From assembly GCA_038501785.1 (NCBI GenBank), contig JBAMJR010000097.1, positions 1,613,501-1,677,500 on the forward strand: a stretch of 64,000 bases of DNA. Reading direction: 5' to 3'. The position numbers and the translations under genes are program-made. Shown here one piece after another: positions 12,501-23,252 of the stretch. Source of the DNA: Myoxocephalus aenaeus (taxonomy: Eukaryota > Chordata > Actinopteri > Perciformes > Cottidae). Every line of letters begins with the position of its first letter. Positions within the stretch are counted from its first letter, which is position 1. Below the pieces are notes generated by a model, which made no database searches, was not told where the DNA came from, and saw only the letters and a list, made by a program, of their open reading frames with translations.

Positions 12501-12703
12501 GGCTTGATGTACAATTGATAGACGTTAGTTATATTGTAATAAAAGCATGTGGAAGTTTCAGACATCGGGCTGAATTATGGCAAGAAATGTATGTATCTTT
12601 TTAAATGTGCTTTTTTTTTCTTTTTTTTCTGCAGGCTGAGGGAAATAAGGACGGCAAGCCGAAGCAGAAAGTCATCATCTCCGACTGTGGAGAATTTGTG
12701 TGA
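9528..12703 (+). CDS. ppie: Peptidyl-prolyl isomerase E (cyclophilin 33)
   Basis: A nuclear RNA-binding cyclophilin of the spliceosome that isomerises Xaa-Pro bonds. Its RRM also contacts RNA and the MLL1 PHD3 finger. Ten exons: 9528-9558, 9874-9972, 10066-10109, 10655-10681, 10818-10899, 10990-11093, 11176-11299, 11460-11645, 11759-11901, 12635-12703, giving 302 residues (human 301). The RRM spans about 6-84 (VLYVGGL near the start, HRGFAFIEF as RNP1). An acidic linker follows, then a cyclophilin domain from about 140 to the end. The active-site segment FHRIIPQFMCQGGDF and the cyclosporin-site tryptophan in KTDWLDGKHVVFG are intact. The start codon lies in the YY1-type motif. An AATAAA at 12823 ends the transcript. 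Same strand and order as pabpc4. Confidence 0.95.
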
Positions 12704-12822
12704 ACAAAAAAGAAACGTGTGCTTGTCTGTATGTGTCAATGGGGGCAGTGGTATGTCTGAGCGCACGAGTGTGTTCATGGTCTTTTGTACTTTGAGCACA
12801 TCATCTGCCATGTAAATATTTC

Positions 12823-12842
12823 AATAAACATTTTTTTTTTTT
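12823..12842 (+). terminator. ppie: ppie poly(A) signal
   Basis: AATAAA at 12823-12828 lies 120 bases after the ppie TGA and is followed directly by a T-rich run. Confidence 0.75.
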
Positions 12843-13004
12843 TTATAAAGAAGCAACAACTTGATGCCGTTTACTTTTTTACAAATGAAATGTGACATTG
12901 ATCCACTGATTGTTGGTTTAACCCTTTATAGCTACTGCGCCACCTATTTAAAGCTTATTATTATTATTATTATTATGAAGTTGAACTTTTTTTTTTATTT
13001 GGTA

Positions 13005-13140
13005 ACATTCTAAATTCAAGATATTTTTTTATTGTCATATGCACAGATAACAGACAGTTACTCCGTCCAATGAAAAGCTTATTTTGCTAGGTCCTCTTTA
13101 CACACAGAATTACAATAAACTTAAGGTTAAAAGAAAAAGA
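13005..13140 (-). mobile_element. LINE 3'-tail fragment
   Basis: Read on the minus strand this ends TGTGCATATGACAATAAA, then ATCTTGAAT. That is the form of the 3' tail of common teleost LINEs (GTGCACATGACAATAAA…CTTGAATCTTGAA). It is 5'-truncated to a little over 100 bases, with no coding part left. The LINE clade cannot be set from the tail alone. Confidence 0.5.
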
Positions 13141-13427
13141 TTAGAATTAGAAATACAAAAAAAACATTAAATGCTAATAGTATAAGAAGTTATGTAAAAT
13201 TAGGCACAACCGTATTGCACAATCAGTTTCACTGAGTGTATAAGCACAAATCAATGTGGTCACAGGATTTGTAATGAAATAGTTATGAACACATTTATTT
13301 TCATACATAAAATCTGAGTTGGTTCCAAAGTAGACACGCACCAGGCCCGCACATCATAAACGGTAATATATTTAATGGGGTTCGTGCCTAATTTTAAATG
13401 ATCACGTGCAGGGTTTGCACAAACTTC

Positions 13428-13682
13428 TATAAATGAAATAAATAAATAGACAAAAACAAACGTTGCCCTTTCGCCTCACCTTATTGGACAAACCAGTATT
13501 CGGTGCGGTGGAGCAGTCACACCTGAGCAGGTTGAGTGGAGAGAAGACGGAGCAGGAAAACAACTCCACCCCCTCCACTCCCGTCCTGCTGAGGAATCTA
13601 CTGAGATTCTCATCGGTGAGGTTCATCCAGCAAAGCCTGCTCCTCCGCTCCGACACTGGACTGCATCGGCAGCGTTAAAACT
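13428..13682 (+). promoter_or_regulatory. Probable promoter and 5' non-coding exon of the GJB4-like connexin
   Basis: TATAAA is at 13428-13433. A GC-richer stretch follows and ends in a strong donor (AACT, then GTAAGTATTCC) at 13682/13683. A matching acceptor, CTTCCATCAG, is at 14199, 35 bases before the connexin ATG. One non-coding 5' exon plus one coding exon is the usual connexin structure. The exon's 5' end is a guess from the TATA position. An 18-base G run (13804-13821) lies in the intron. Confidence 0.45.
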
Positions 13683-14234
13683 GTAAGTATTCCAATCTAT
13701 ACGTAAGGCACCGAGTCGGACAGTAACGCGAACTTGTTGGGATTTACCCGAGTAAGAGGTATTAGACGTGGATGTCGGGGAGACGCGCATTTACGCACGA
13801 ATGAAGGGGGGGGGGGGGGGGAAGAAAAGCGTTTCCCGTAGTCGTTGGAAGTGAACGGCTGATTGAGTGAGATTTTCCTGACTGCGTTTTAGCACAGCGA
13901 TAAATTAAAAAGTTTCTGCTCATTTGATAAAAAAGTCTTTTGTCTCATAAAAGTTTGGGTGCCCTTTTAGGTGCTAATTTTGCTCCTATTTCTTATTATT
14001 TTGTTTGCGTCAAAGATACGTTTAAATGTTAATGATCCGGTTCTACCGCGCACTGTGTGTGTGTGTGTGTGTGTGTTGTCTCAGCCTTATTCTACATCTA
14101 TGTTATATCTGATTGTGTTCTTTTAGTCTTAAACTGCTAGATAGCTTGTTTTTGTCTGTGCCGTTTCAACTGTAAAGAGCTTCCTCTGTCTTCCATCAGC
14201 AGGAAGAGAAGACAGACTGTGAACAAACCTCGTC

Positions 14235-15023
14235 ATGAACTGGGCATTCCTCCAGGGCCTCCTCAGTGGGGTGAACAAGTACTCCACAGCCTTTGGCCGA
14301 GTTTGGCTCTCTATCGTTTTCCTCTTTAGGGTCCTGGTTTTCGTGGTCGCGGCGGAGAAGGTGTGGGGCGACGAACAGAAAGACTTCAAATGCAACACAG
14401 CGCAGCCCGGGTGCCACAACGTCTGCTACGACCACTTCTTCCCCGTGTCCCACGTCCGGCTGTGGGCGCTGCAGCTCATCTTCGTCACCTGCCCCTCCCT
14501 GCTGGTGGTGATGCACGTGGCCTACAGGGATGACCGGGAACGGAAACACCGGCTCAAGTACGGCGAGAACTGCCGCCGCCTCTACAAGAACACGGGCAAG
14601 AAGCGCGGGGGCCTGTGGTGGACCTACGTCCTCACTCTGGTCTTCAAAATAGCCGTGGACACCACCTTTGTGTACCTCGTCTACCACATCTACGAGGGTT
14701 ACGACTTCCCCTCGCTCATCAAGTGTGAACAGAAGCCCTGCCCCAACAAGGTGGACTGCTTCATTGCCCGGCCCACTGAGAAGCGGATCTTCACCATCTT
14801 CATGGTGGTCACCAGCCTGGTCTGCATCCTCCTCTCCATTTTTGAAATCCTCTACCTGGTGGGCAAACGCTGCCGTGAATGCTTCACAACTTTCCACAAC
14901 TCTCGCCACCCCATGACCAACACGCTGTCCAATGGAACCAACCTGATCGAGTCCAACACTCTCAAAGTGACGGACAAAACCCCTGACACACCTGCTCCTT
15001 CGTACAGGGTCGCCATATCTTGA
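14235..15023 (+). CDS. gjb4: Beta connexin, GJB4-like (gap junction channel subunit)
   Basis: A single-exon connexin of 262 residues. Six subunits form a hemichannel in the plasma membrane, and two hemichannels dock to pass ions and small solutes between cells. Visible parts: N-terminal MNWAFLQGLLSGVNKYSTAF; four membrane spans at about 21-41, 75-97, 127-150 and 185-208; first extracellular loop with CNTAQPGCHNVC (C-x6-C-x3-C); second loop with CEQKPCPNKVDC (C-x4-C-x5-C, the beta-type spacing). All six docking cysteines are present. The N terminus and LVGKRC after span four resemble human GJB4 (Cx30.3). The C-terminal tail (last ~50 residues) is short and not conserved. Fish connexins are often lineage-specific, so the symbol is a best match. 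A related gene lies 5 kb downstream on the same strand. Confidence 0.85.
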   Translation: MNWAFLQGLLSGVNKYSTAFGRVWLSIVFLFRVLVFVVAAEKVWGDEQKDFKCNTAQPGCHNVCYDHFFPVSHVRLWALQLIFVTCPSLLVVMHVAYRDDRERKHRLKYGENCRRLYKNTGKKRGGLWWTYVLTLVFKIAVDTTFVYLVYHIYEGYDFPSLIKCEQKPCPNKVDCFIARPTEKRIFTIFMVVTSLVCILLSIFEILYLVGKRCRECFTTFHNSRHPMTNTLSNGTNLIESNTLKVTDKTPDTPAPSYRVAIS

Positions 15024-15760
15024 GGTCCTGAGCGTGAAGGCAAAGACTTATTGAAAAACAATGTCGTGGGAAAGGAAACATGCCCCCCTCCTCCACCACA
15101 GGGACTTCCTTAAAAGACTTGTCAGCAGACATTTGAGTGTTCAGAGACTGAACTACAATAGAGGTCGTCCTTTAATGTTACTGTGTCCACATGTCAAATA
15201 ATTTGAAATTCTGGACCACAGGACATATGTGTCATTGATCAGGAATGTGCTCACTGTGGTGGGGTTCGGGTCAGAGTATGTACAGAGTTTTTTTCTCCCT
15301 TTTTTTTCTTTTCTACAGCCCTTTCAAAGAAAAAGTTTTGTGTGATTCAAATCTGGCCTTGAGACCAATTACATGAGTCACTCCATAGTTTGGAGATGGT
15401 TTTACAAACACACGCGGTTTCGTGTGTAAAGTTTTCCTTCTGCTCCGAGCCCAACCTTGAAACGTTTAGTTCAAGCTGTACTCCGTCTTTTTCCCTTCAA
15501 CTCACTCCCCCAGATCCGACTCTGTGAATACTGTACTTAATTTATCAACGGGTCTGAACGATTGTGCTGTATGTTATTGTTCTGACCTGTTTTAAACTGC
15601 TTCCTATACACAGGCAGAAGAGAGCAATGAAGTCCAAATGCAGTGCTGTAAACACAGTCGTTAATAATATCAGGAGGTTCATATTTCACACCGCCAAGGT
15701 GCAGTGTGGCTGCATAGTTGTTAATAATATTTTACATTAAAGATGATAATTTTCACAATT
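15024..15760 (+). other. 3'UTR of the GJB4-like connexin
   Basis: About 700 bases of non-coding sequence to an ATTAAA at 15736-15741, the first plausible poly(A) signal. Its use is unproven. Confidence 0.4.
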
Positions 15761-18700
15761 TGAAAATGTGCTTTTTTTTACCCCCCTGCAGAACATCAAG
15801 GAAGTTAATTTAGAGAGGTACATACGCAGCAGTGCATACTGCATTCAATCCACAACAAGTAGTGGAATAGTTACACAACATGTCTTAGCACAGGAAATAA
15901 AAGAGCAACGTAAACCAGCCAAAGAATTAGCTGATTCTGCAAGTTCTGTGGTTTGATAAACATCTCAGCCTTTCTTTCTTCTCCCACTTGTGTTCCATAA
16001 AGCCCTCCAGACAGATTGCTCTGTCGCAAGGAGTAGACTGGTACGTTGAGGAGGGGAGAGGAGGAGTCTCCCACCCCTCACTTTGAATCATCCGGGCTGA
16101 CGGGCGTTTACCCGCCCAGTGCAGGAATTTGACTGTGCCGCCTCTGACTAAATCTTTCCAGTACTTTTATTTAACACTTTAACACATATTTGCTCACTCT
16201 CTCCTTTGTGACATAGTGCCAGTCAGATATCATCTGTTTGCTCTGCTTGGGTTTTGGTCTAACGCTGAAACGTGTGCTGCCACCTTGTACCCAGGGAGGA
16301 GAGAAAATATAGTGTGCGCTGCACAGAGAAATAAATAATTATATTATTAAAAAGTCAAACAGGAAAGTGAAAAGATCATCTGCAGGCACTGCTGTTAACA
16401 GATTTCATTGGAACTGTTAATGTCTATTTCAGTAGACGGTAGTTCCGATGAACTCTGTTAACGAGAGAGCTCTGCGGCTTATCAGGGTAGGGGACGGATT
16501 TGGGTAAAGACAAGCTGCTGCCGGAATGTCGTTCTTCACGTCCTCTGTATTGAGGTGACATCAGCAATGCCACAGATGGATATCTGAATCCCCAACAAGG
16601 AAGTGGAATATTTTATTTTGTGGGTCATTTGAGATTTAGGAGAATTTAATTGTCAACCCACCCACAAGTATAGAGTAGGGATGGTTTCCATTCCCTGTAG
16701 CCAAAGCTACAATTAACTGGGTGCAGTGATGAAGTCTGAGTCAAGCATCACTTTTATGTTGTCCAAACAGGATCCTATAACTCTCAAGCGTTACATCACA
16801 TATTATAACGTGGGACAAGTTCTGAAAGTGTAAGCAAGCTTCAGTCTGCACAGTTCTCTTTGTCCTTGCTCTGTTTGTTCAGCCTGACTGGGTGGCTCTA
16901 TAGTGAGCAGACAGTCACTCCCTTAGCAAGATCCTCCCAACTCTTCTCGGCTAGCATTTCTGTTCTGGTCCCGTCCTTCTCTGTGCGCTTGTACATTTCC
17001 CTCTTTCACAACGGCAGCAGTGAAAAGTCATGTCTTTATCCTGTTGTGTTTCTCCATCCTGTCGAGTCTTGCCCCTGGCAGCAGTTGAGTCACAGGGTGC
17101 ATTCCTCCAGGTGTGTCCCGGCAGACTGCCTGGACCAGTTCTTCATCCGGAGCCAAAGGCGCAACCGTTCTTTACCCTCCCCCCACACCTCTTAAGTTCA
17201 CTTTATGTCGACTGAACTATTCCCAATGCTGCAAGTACAGATGTTGTGTTCACGTGCCCGAGTTTTACACCACAGATGAACTTTCCTGAAAAGCACCACG
17301 GCAGTCGATACTTCTAACAATACTCTGAGAGTTTTAGCTTGTGGCTGCAAGACTTCGAGATGAAGTGATTCATTTAGAGAAGCCAGGACAACTATAACAT
17401 CTTTGTAGTGTCACTTTTCACTCTTGGCATTTTAGAGATGAAAATATGAGAAACAACCTTCTTCTAAAAGCATTCAAAGATGTGAATGGATGATTTCAGT
17501 ACTTGTGGGTTGCCATGTTTTCGCCTGACACAGACAATGGCATTTCTGTCCACACCTCAGTTTCACATCAACATTTTAACAAAGTGAAGTAAGTCTTATT
17601 CAGCTTGATTGTCAGGTCACCTAAGCTGAACAGCTCTTATATAAGAACCTTGTAAATTACAGGTATAACCGCTGTTGTTTTGGAGAGCCCAAAAGTCTTA
17701 GCAATACTGGGCTTGGTTGTTGTATGCCGTTGCGGTTGTGAGCCTGAAAACGCTCACTGAGACAAATAACCCTGACTTGCATTGACTTGAGACCGGTGAT
17801 ACATGAGCAAGTCTTTTATCCTTTTGTATAATGTAAACATAGGATTTAATAACTCTGAAGGCAGGCACCAGTCTGCAAGAACTGGCAAGCTCTGGCCCAG
17901 TTGGCATGCTGATCTTTGATATTCCTGACAGCCACTGACTGAGGACTTGAATTCATCTTGCAAACACTGCGAATGAGGAGCTTGGTGTTCCCTGCAGAGC
18001 AAAAACACATTGAAGCATGTTTGATCAGGAAATCTGGTCTGTAAAGGGTAAGACACATAGGTTTGGTCGTGAAAGGCGAGCGGATGGTGAAGTGGGGACA
18101 ACGGCTCACGGTCTGACAATGAGTTCAAAAGGCTCGTGACAGCGATATCTGAGAAGAGCTTGGCCCTGAAAAGAATAAAGGAAAGACAGTGTGCCTTTTT
18201 TGTCTCCATTGTAGCTGTTGCGTATAAAAGAAGGAATGCAGCAAATAAGGGAAAGAGGAACAGGGAAATTGAATATGTTTCTGGTTGCTCAACCAATGTC
18301 CTCTGTCACACATGATATCTCACCACTCTTCGCTTCATCCCCACAATACCCTCCCTTTTTTGTTTTTTTATAACCTGCTCCCTCAGAGAATCCTCAGAAG
18401 AATGTGGCCTTAAACTCGTCACGCTTTCGGAAACTTGCAACAAGACGTAGTTGAGAACATGCACACCAACAATGAAATGTATTCACCAGGGTGTGTCCAA
18501 AACCCGTTGGGACAGGGAGACAACACTTCCTGGTAACATGCACAAACAAAACAAAAAAAACTAATCTGTCATCTCTAAACGTTATAGTCAGCACAGACAA
18601 GCCTTACAAGATGGCTGTCTGAGAAGACTAAAACCCTGAGAGTCCACTGGGCTAACGCAGGACCTGAACCATGTGTGGGCTTGAATCACCAAGGCCATGA

Positions 18701-18830
18701 TTTGTTTATCTGGCTCCAAACTTATTGTCCATGTGTAGGCATATCCAAAATCTACCCACAGTACCTGGAGATGGTTTCTGCGTTACCTGAAAATATTTGA
18801 TTTGTCACCTAACACTGGGGTGTGAGTGGG
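15761..18830. other. Inter-connexin spacer
   Basis: About 3 kb between the two connexins. I see no coding sequence; the open frames are short and lack family features. The one distinct structure is the hairpin at 16394-16462, listed separately. Confidence 0.5.
16394..16462 (+). ncRNA. Pre-microRNA-like hairpin (candidate)
   Basis: A 69-base inverted repeat. The 5' arm is GTTAACAGATTTCATTGGAA then CT; the 3' arm is AGTTCCGATGAACTCTGTTA then AC. The 22-base arms pair with one T·C mismatch and one T·G wobble. Above them are a small asymmetric bulge, a five-pair GTCTA/TAGAC stem and a six-base loop (TTTCAG). Length, near-perfect arms and small terminal loop fit a pre-microRNA. A decayed fold-back transposon would look similar. 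Either strand could be transcribed. I do not recognise the mature sequence. Confidence 0.4.
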
Positions 18831-18832
18831 GG

Positions 18833-18911
<79 letters not shown>

Positions 18912-18935
18912 CGAGAGAGGGCGAGAGAGAGAGAG
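18833..18935 (+). repeat. (GA)n microsatellite
   Basis: About 100 bases of GA, almost uninterrupted for the first ~75. It lies upstream of the predicted 5' exon of the GJB3-like connexin. Long GA tracts near promoters can bind GAGA-type factors, but no function is shown here. Confidence 0.95.
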
Positions 18936-18969
18936 AAACATCTGGGGCAGCTACAGTCTTTCTTCTGTA

Positions 18970-19125
18970 ACCACACCCACAGGCGCATTTCTCAACACTG
19001 CGCTCCTCTACCTGTCGAAGGGATCCAAATCTGTGCGTTAAAGGACTAAAACGACGTGAAAGCGGCATACAATCCACCTAAAATACAAGCCGCTTGTCTG
19101 TAATAATGGAGTAATGCTTCTTTCG
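18970..19125 (+). promoter_or_regulatory. Possible 5' non-coding exon of the GJB3-like connexin
   Basis: A strong donor (TTTCG, then GTAAGTGAAG) at 19125/19126 could pair with the acceptor TACTTCCAG at 19989, 44 bases before the connexin ATG. The exon's 5' end is not defined. The resulting intron would contain the 19371-19713 near-palindrome. The support is splice motifs only. Confidence 0.35.
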
Positions 19126-19370
19126 GTAAGTGAAGAACTCGCTGTAATTAACTTTTACTGTTTCTGCGACGAGTTAAAATTTCGCGTTCGCGTTTCAGCC
19201 AAATGGAAACAAGTTGATCTGGATTTGTTGGCTTTTATACGACAGTGTGTGGAACGATACATAATCCCGGGTGGTTGTCTATTGGTCTTATGTCGGCTAA
19301 GAGGCAAAAAGAAGAAGACAAAAAACATGTCTAAATAACCTGTGCGTAAAAGTATGTTTTTTGACTCTTC

Positions 19371-19713
19371 CATATTAAAATGGCATAAGTGTGTTTTTAT
19401 GTTAACACATACACATCAGAGGCTGATAGTATTTACGTTGTTTCCTAAATTAATATGTGTATACAAGTTGTGCTTTCTGAAATGTATATAATAACATTGG
19501 TCCAACTTATTTCCTGAAGGAACGGTTTGGCCGAGGCCTACACTGAAAACAATGAGTTGGACCAATGTTATTATGAGTTCATATACATTTTAGAAAGCAG
19601 TACGCCAACTTCACAACTTGTATCCAAATATTAATTTAGGAAACAACGTAAATACTATCAGCCTCTGGTGTGTATGTGTTGACAAAAAAACACACTTAAG
19701 CCATTTGAATATA
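19371..19713. repeat. Large near-palindrome (fold-back element)
   Basis: Two arms of about 137 and 160 bases, 19371-19507 and 19554-19713, are reverse complements with few differences and surround a 46-base centre. Matching pieces include ACATCAGAGGCTGATAGTAT on the left and ATACTATCAGCCTCTGGTGT on the right, and CATTGGTCCAACT against AGTTGGACCAATG. No open frame. The element lies in the probable 5'UTR intron of the GJB3-like connexin. A recent MITE or fold-back insertion is the simplest reading. Confidence 0.85.
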
Positions 19714-20033
19714 CTCATAATTGTCATCAGTGGTTGTTTCCGGTAAAGTTGTTGAATAAGGGCTGAGGGAGATGGGGTTTTACATTTTTTTTAACATGAA
19801 ATCAGCTTTGGAAGATAAATTGGTGGTTTAAAAAGTCAGAATGAAAGGTTCTTTGTTATTGAAGCCACCGGGAGTTAAGTGGAGACACCACTCACACAGA
19901 GTGAAAGCAGAATACTCAGCAGGCAATGAAAGCATGTTCAACCATTTTTCAATCTGCCTCATCCAGGTTTGAAGATAAACTACTTCCAGCAAGAGAGGAA
20001 TTCCACAGAAGTGTTTGACTGCCAGCCAAGGCC

Positions 20034-20900
20034 ATGGACTGGAAGACCTTCCAAGCCCTCCTCAGTGGGGTCAACAAATACTCCACGGCGTTTGGGCGGG
20101 TATGGCTGTCTGTGGTGTTTGTGTTCAGGGTGATGGTGTACGTGGTGGCAGCGGAGCGAGTGTGGGGCGACGAGCAGAAGGACTTTGACTGCAACACCAA
20201 GCAGCCCGGCTGCGCCAACGTCTGCTACGACCACTTCTTCCCCATCTCCCACATCCGCCTGTGGGCCCTGCAGCTCATCTTCGTCACCTGCCCGTCCTTC
20301 ATGGTGGTCATGCACGTGGCGTACCGTGACGACCGCGAGCGCAGGTACAAGGCGAAGCATGGCGACAGCAGCAGCAAGCTGTACAACAACACGGGCAAGA
20401 AGCACGGCGGCTTGTGGTGGACCTATGTGATCAGCCTCTTCGTGAAGACGGGCATCGAGGTCTCCTTCCTCTACATCCTCCACTACATCTACGACAGTTT
20501 CTACCTGCCGAGGTTGGTCAAGTGCACTGTGTCGCCCTGCCCCAACGTGGTGGACTGCTACATCGGCCACCCCACTGAGAAGAAGGTCTTCACCTACTTC
20601 ATGGTTGGAGCTTCAGGCCTCTGCATCGTCCTGAACATCTGCGAGATCATTTATCTCATCTCCAAGCGCTGTGTACGTATCGCGAACAAGATCAGTAAGC
20701 GCAATCGCAACATGGCCGTACAACAGAACGACTACAACAAGGACACCTTTAACAACGACAAGGAGACCATGCTGAGGCGGAACCTGAAAGATCAGCCTCC
20801 ATCCTTTAGGAGTGCCTTCAAGTCTTCACACAGGGTACCTGGACTCAAAATGGAAGAGAAGATACGGGCCTCTGCTCCTGATCTGTCCGTTTCTAAGTGA
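20034..20900 (+). CDS. gjb3: Beta connexin, GJB3-like (gap junction channel subunit)
   Basis: A single-exon connexin of 288 residues. The N terminus MDWKTFQALLSGVNKYSTAF and the first 75 residues closely follow human GJB3 (Cx31). The six docking cysteines are intact: CNTKQPGCANVC in loop one, CTVSPCPNVVDC in loop two. Four membrane spans lie at about 21-41, 75-97, 128-150 and 187-209. The cytoplasmic tail is long and ends with IRASAPDLS, which resembles the LQASAPNL near the end of human GJB3; this supports orthology beyond the shared core. Basic residues follow span four (SKRCVRIANKISKRNRN). It lies in tandem with the GJB4-like gene, same strand, as GJB4-GJB3 do on human 1p34. In human, GJB3 acts in skin and inner ear; the role here is inferred. 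Confidence 0.88.
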   Translation: MDWKTFQALLSGVNKYSTAFGRVWLSVVFVFRVMVYVVAAERVWGDEQKDFDCNTKQPGCANVCYDHFFPISHIRLWALQLIFVTCPSFMVVMHVAYRDDRERRYKAKHGDSSSKLYNNTGKKHGGLWWTYVISLFVKTGIEVSFLYILHYIYDSFYLPRLVKCTVSPCPNVVDCYIGHPTEKKVFTYFMVGASGLCIVLNICEIIYLISKRCVRIANKISKRNRNMAVQQNDYNKDTFNNDKETMLRRNLKDQPPSFRSAFKSSHRVPGLKMEEKIRASAPDLSVSK

Positions 20901-21758
20901 ATGGAAGCCAGGCTGCAGCACTCAGCAGTGCTTGGGCTGGAACCCAATGACAAACCTCAGAAAACAGACTCAGAACTGTGAGCCAAACACTTCCATGTGT
21001 GTCAGACCCTGGAAGTTGAGTCATCAGCACTGGATTCATCCTGTGGGCCCCTGTGTCCACATCTAAGACTCTTTTTGAGCGCATGAACTTTGGTTTCCAA
21101 GTCAACATCCACAATATGTACAAGTCAGCTCGAGCCAAAATGATTAGATATGATGGTTTTCTTCTTAGAATACAATACAGGTCTGTGTGCCTTTTCAACG
21201 TCACCTCTTCAACCATATTAGTACACGCCCGCGAGGTTTCCGTCTTTCTTGTGATTCGGGTTTTGACATGAGAAGGGTAGGAAATTATCAGCATCACACA
21301 AGGAGAGCAGGACACACCTGGCCGAGGTATTCACCCTCCCTGCCAGTGTGTACAGTGGTGTCAGGGTGCTCTGTGGCTGCTGAATGTTAACTGCACAGTT
21401 CAGTGACCTCTTTTGTTTCACTGAACTTATAACATAGCTTTATCTTCTCCATTTGCCGGCCCGATTACCGAAGACGGGTAAAAAGATTCTGTCATAGATT
21501 TATGGATGAGTAATATGTGAAGCTGTGCAAACTGGCCAATTGTTTCTTCTTCTTCTGCATACATTTTCTCAGATTTGATCAAAACTCATATATCATTAAT
21601 AGATTTCTACATCTAAAGTCTCAACGGACATGTGCTTGGTTAATGCTGCACAATCATGCTGTACATACACCGCCTGTGTTTTGACTTGCTTGTACACAAA
21701 CTCGCCTCATCCAAGACCACTGTTGATTTAAATAAGGCAAAAGGAATGCTTCTCTTGA

Positions 21759-21854
<96 letters not shown>

Positions 21855-23060
21855 CAGAGCAGGAGGTGGGAGGAAGGTTGGACCAACAGATGGCTCATTG
21901 AACTACAACTCATTTATGTGATCTCAACGGTCCACTGTGGACATCAGGTGGAAATGTATTTTGTGGACTTGTTGTTAATGTCCTTTCCTACAAAACTAAA
22001 TATATTAAATTTATTGAATGCGTGTTGCTGTTTGGTGTTTTAATAAGGGCTACTGCTCAATTTTATTTCTGGAATATAGTTTATGTGTGGGAGGGACAAA
22101 CTAAGGACCTGATCTTTCCATTGCCACTGACTCACAACACCTAAGTTTCTTACACTAGCGATCACCAGGCTTGCATGCCAATAAGCATTTACTTTTTGGA
22201 ATTCATTGTGAGTCACCATGTCCTGCTTTTTACCTTCTGTGACAATGACAATGTATGTTTTGAAGTGTTGTGAAGGCCTGCAGTAAGAATCTTAGTCGGC
22301 CTGTCAGACATGTCATTCAGGTTTTACAAGGTGCGGCAAAGAAATGCTTGTTAAATCTTAATCATTTCCGTAACAAACTGCAAAAACACTATGGATGTTG
22401 TATGAGATTACTGCTCACTTTAGCGCCTTTTATGATCACAGATGGCTTCAAATCAATTTTTAAAGCAACATTTGTAAAAAGAGGTTACACAGCCAAGGTT
22501 TAATATTCTTGATATTAGTAATAATCTTTCTTTATACACTGTTAAGCCATTTATGTTACCCACAACTATGTTTTCGAGCTTGTACATTCATCACAATGCT
22601 GTCAACTTTAGATCAGGGACACATTTGATTCATGAAATATTATTTATTTTTAAAATTCACAATCTAGTTGGATATGTACATGTTAAATTTGAAGAGAGAC
22701 AATTTAAAATAAATACACAGTCAGTGCAATGCCTAAGTTCATAAGGACTGATTTCCATAGATGCTCTGTATATAGATAATTAATTTGAAAACAGTGATCA
22801 CTGCACACAGAGGATAATAGAAGTCAAAACAACTCCGTCTTTTCTGACATCAACAGTGAGTTTATCCGTCGTGAAGACATTATTTTAACTGGTCCATTTA
22901 CTAAAATAAAAAAAGTCTGTGCTTCACTTTGGCTTACCCACTGCCCAGAAAGGAATGTCAGCACACTATTAAAGAAACCGATGACGGCATGGCTTTTAAT
23001 AAGCATCATCTGTGTGATTAAACTGACTTCACATAAGGCACTGTTCCAGCTATGCCATTG
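20901..23060. other. 3' flank of the GJB3-like connexin and spacer to hmgcl
   Basis: About 2.1 kb with no coding sequence I can support. The first part is 3'UTR; the nearest plausible signal is an ATTAAA at 22004-22009, beyond a long (TG)n. The rest is AT-rich and featureless. Confidence 0.5.
21761..21853 (+). repeat. (TG)n microsatellite
   Basis: About 46 TG units without clear interruption. If the GJB3-like 3'UTR reaches the ATTAAA at 22004, this becomes a long UG repeat in that UTR. Confidence 0.97.
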
Positions 23061-23072
23061 TGTTGTGAATAT

Positions 23073-23078
23073 TTTATT
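23073..23078 (-). terminator. hmgcl: hmgcl poly(A) signal
   Basis: TTTATT on the plus strand (AATAAA on minus), 175 bases after the hmgcl stop. It is the first consensus signal downstream. Confidence 0.6.
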
Positions 23079-23252
23079 CAAACAGAGGGAGGGTTCAGTA
23101 CCATCTAGAGATCGTATGTTCTCACACCGGGGAGAGGAAGAAGCAAACAAAAATTAGAATAGGGAGAACTGAACATACAGAGGACAATCCAGGTCACATC
23201 TTTGTGTTGAAGTGTACAGTCTGTGGAAAAGAGCCCTGGGTTTGGGGTTTGT

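Noticed and set aside
14196..14909. 237-codon open frame antisense to the GJB4-like connexin
   Set aside because: It mirrors the coding strand of a conserved connexin; its acidic/His/Val-rich composition is the expected shadow, and it has no domain or start context.
19980..20570. 196-codon open frame antisense to the GJB3-like connexin
   Set aside because: Same kind of shadow; the two antisense frames resemble each other only because the sense genes are paralogues.
21761..21901. CVCVCV / HTHTHT / SLSLSL-type open frames over microsatellites
   Set aside because: Dinucleotide repeats read through in several frames; the same occurs at 18833, 27954, 42103, 50329, 53387, 59443 and 60325.
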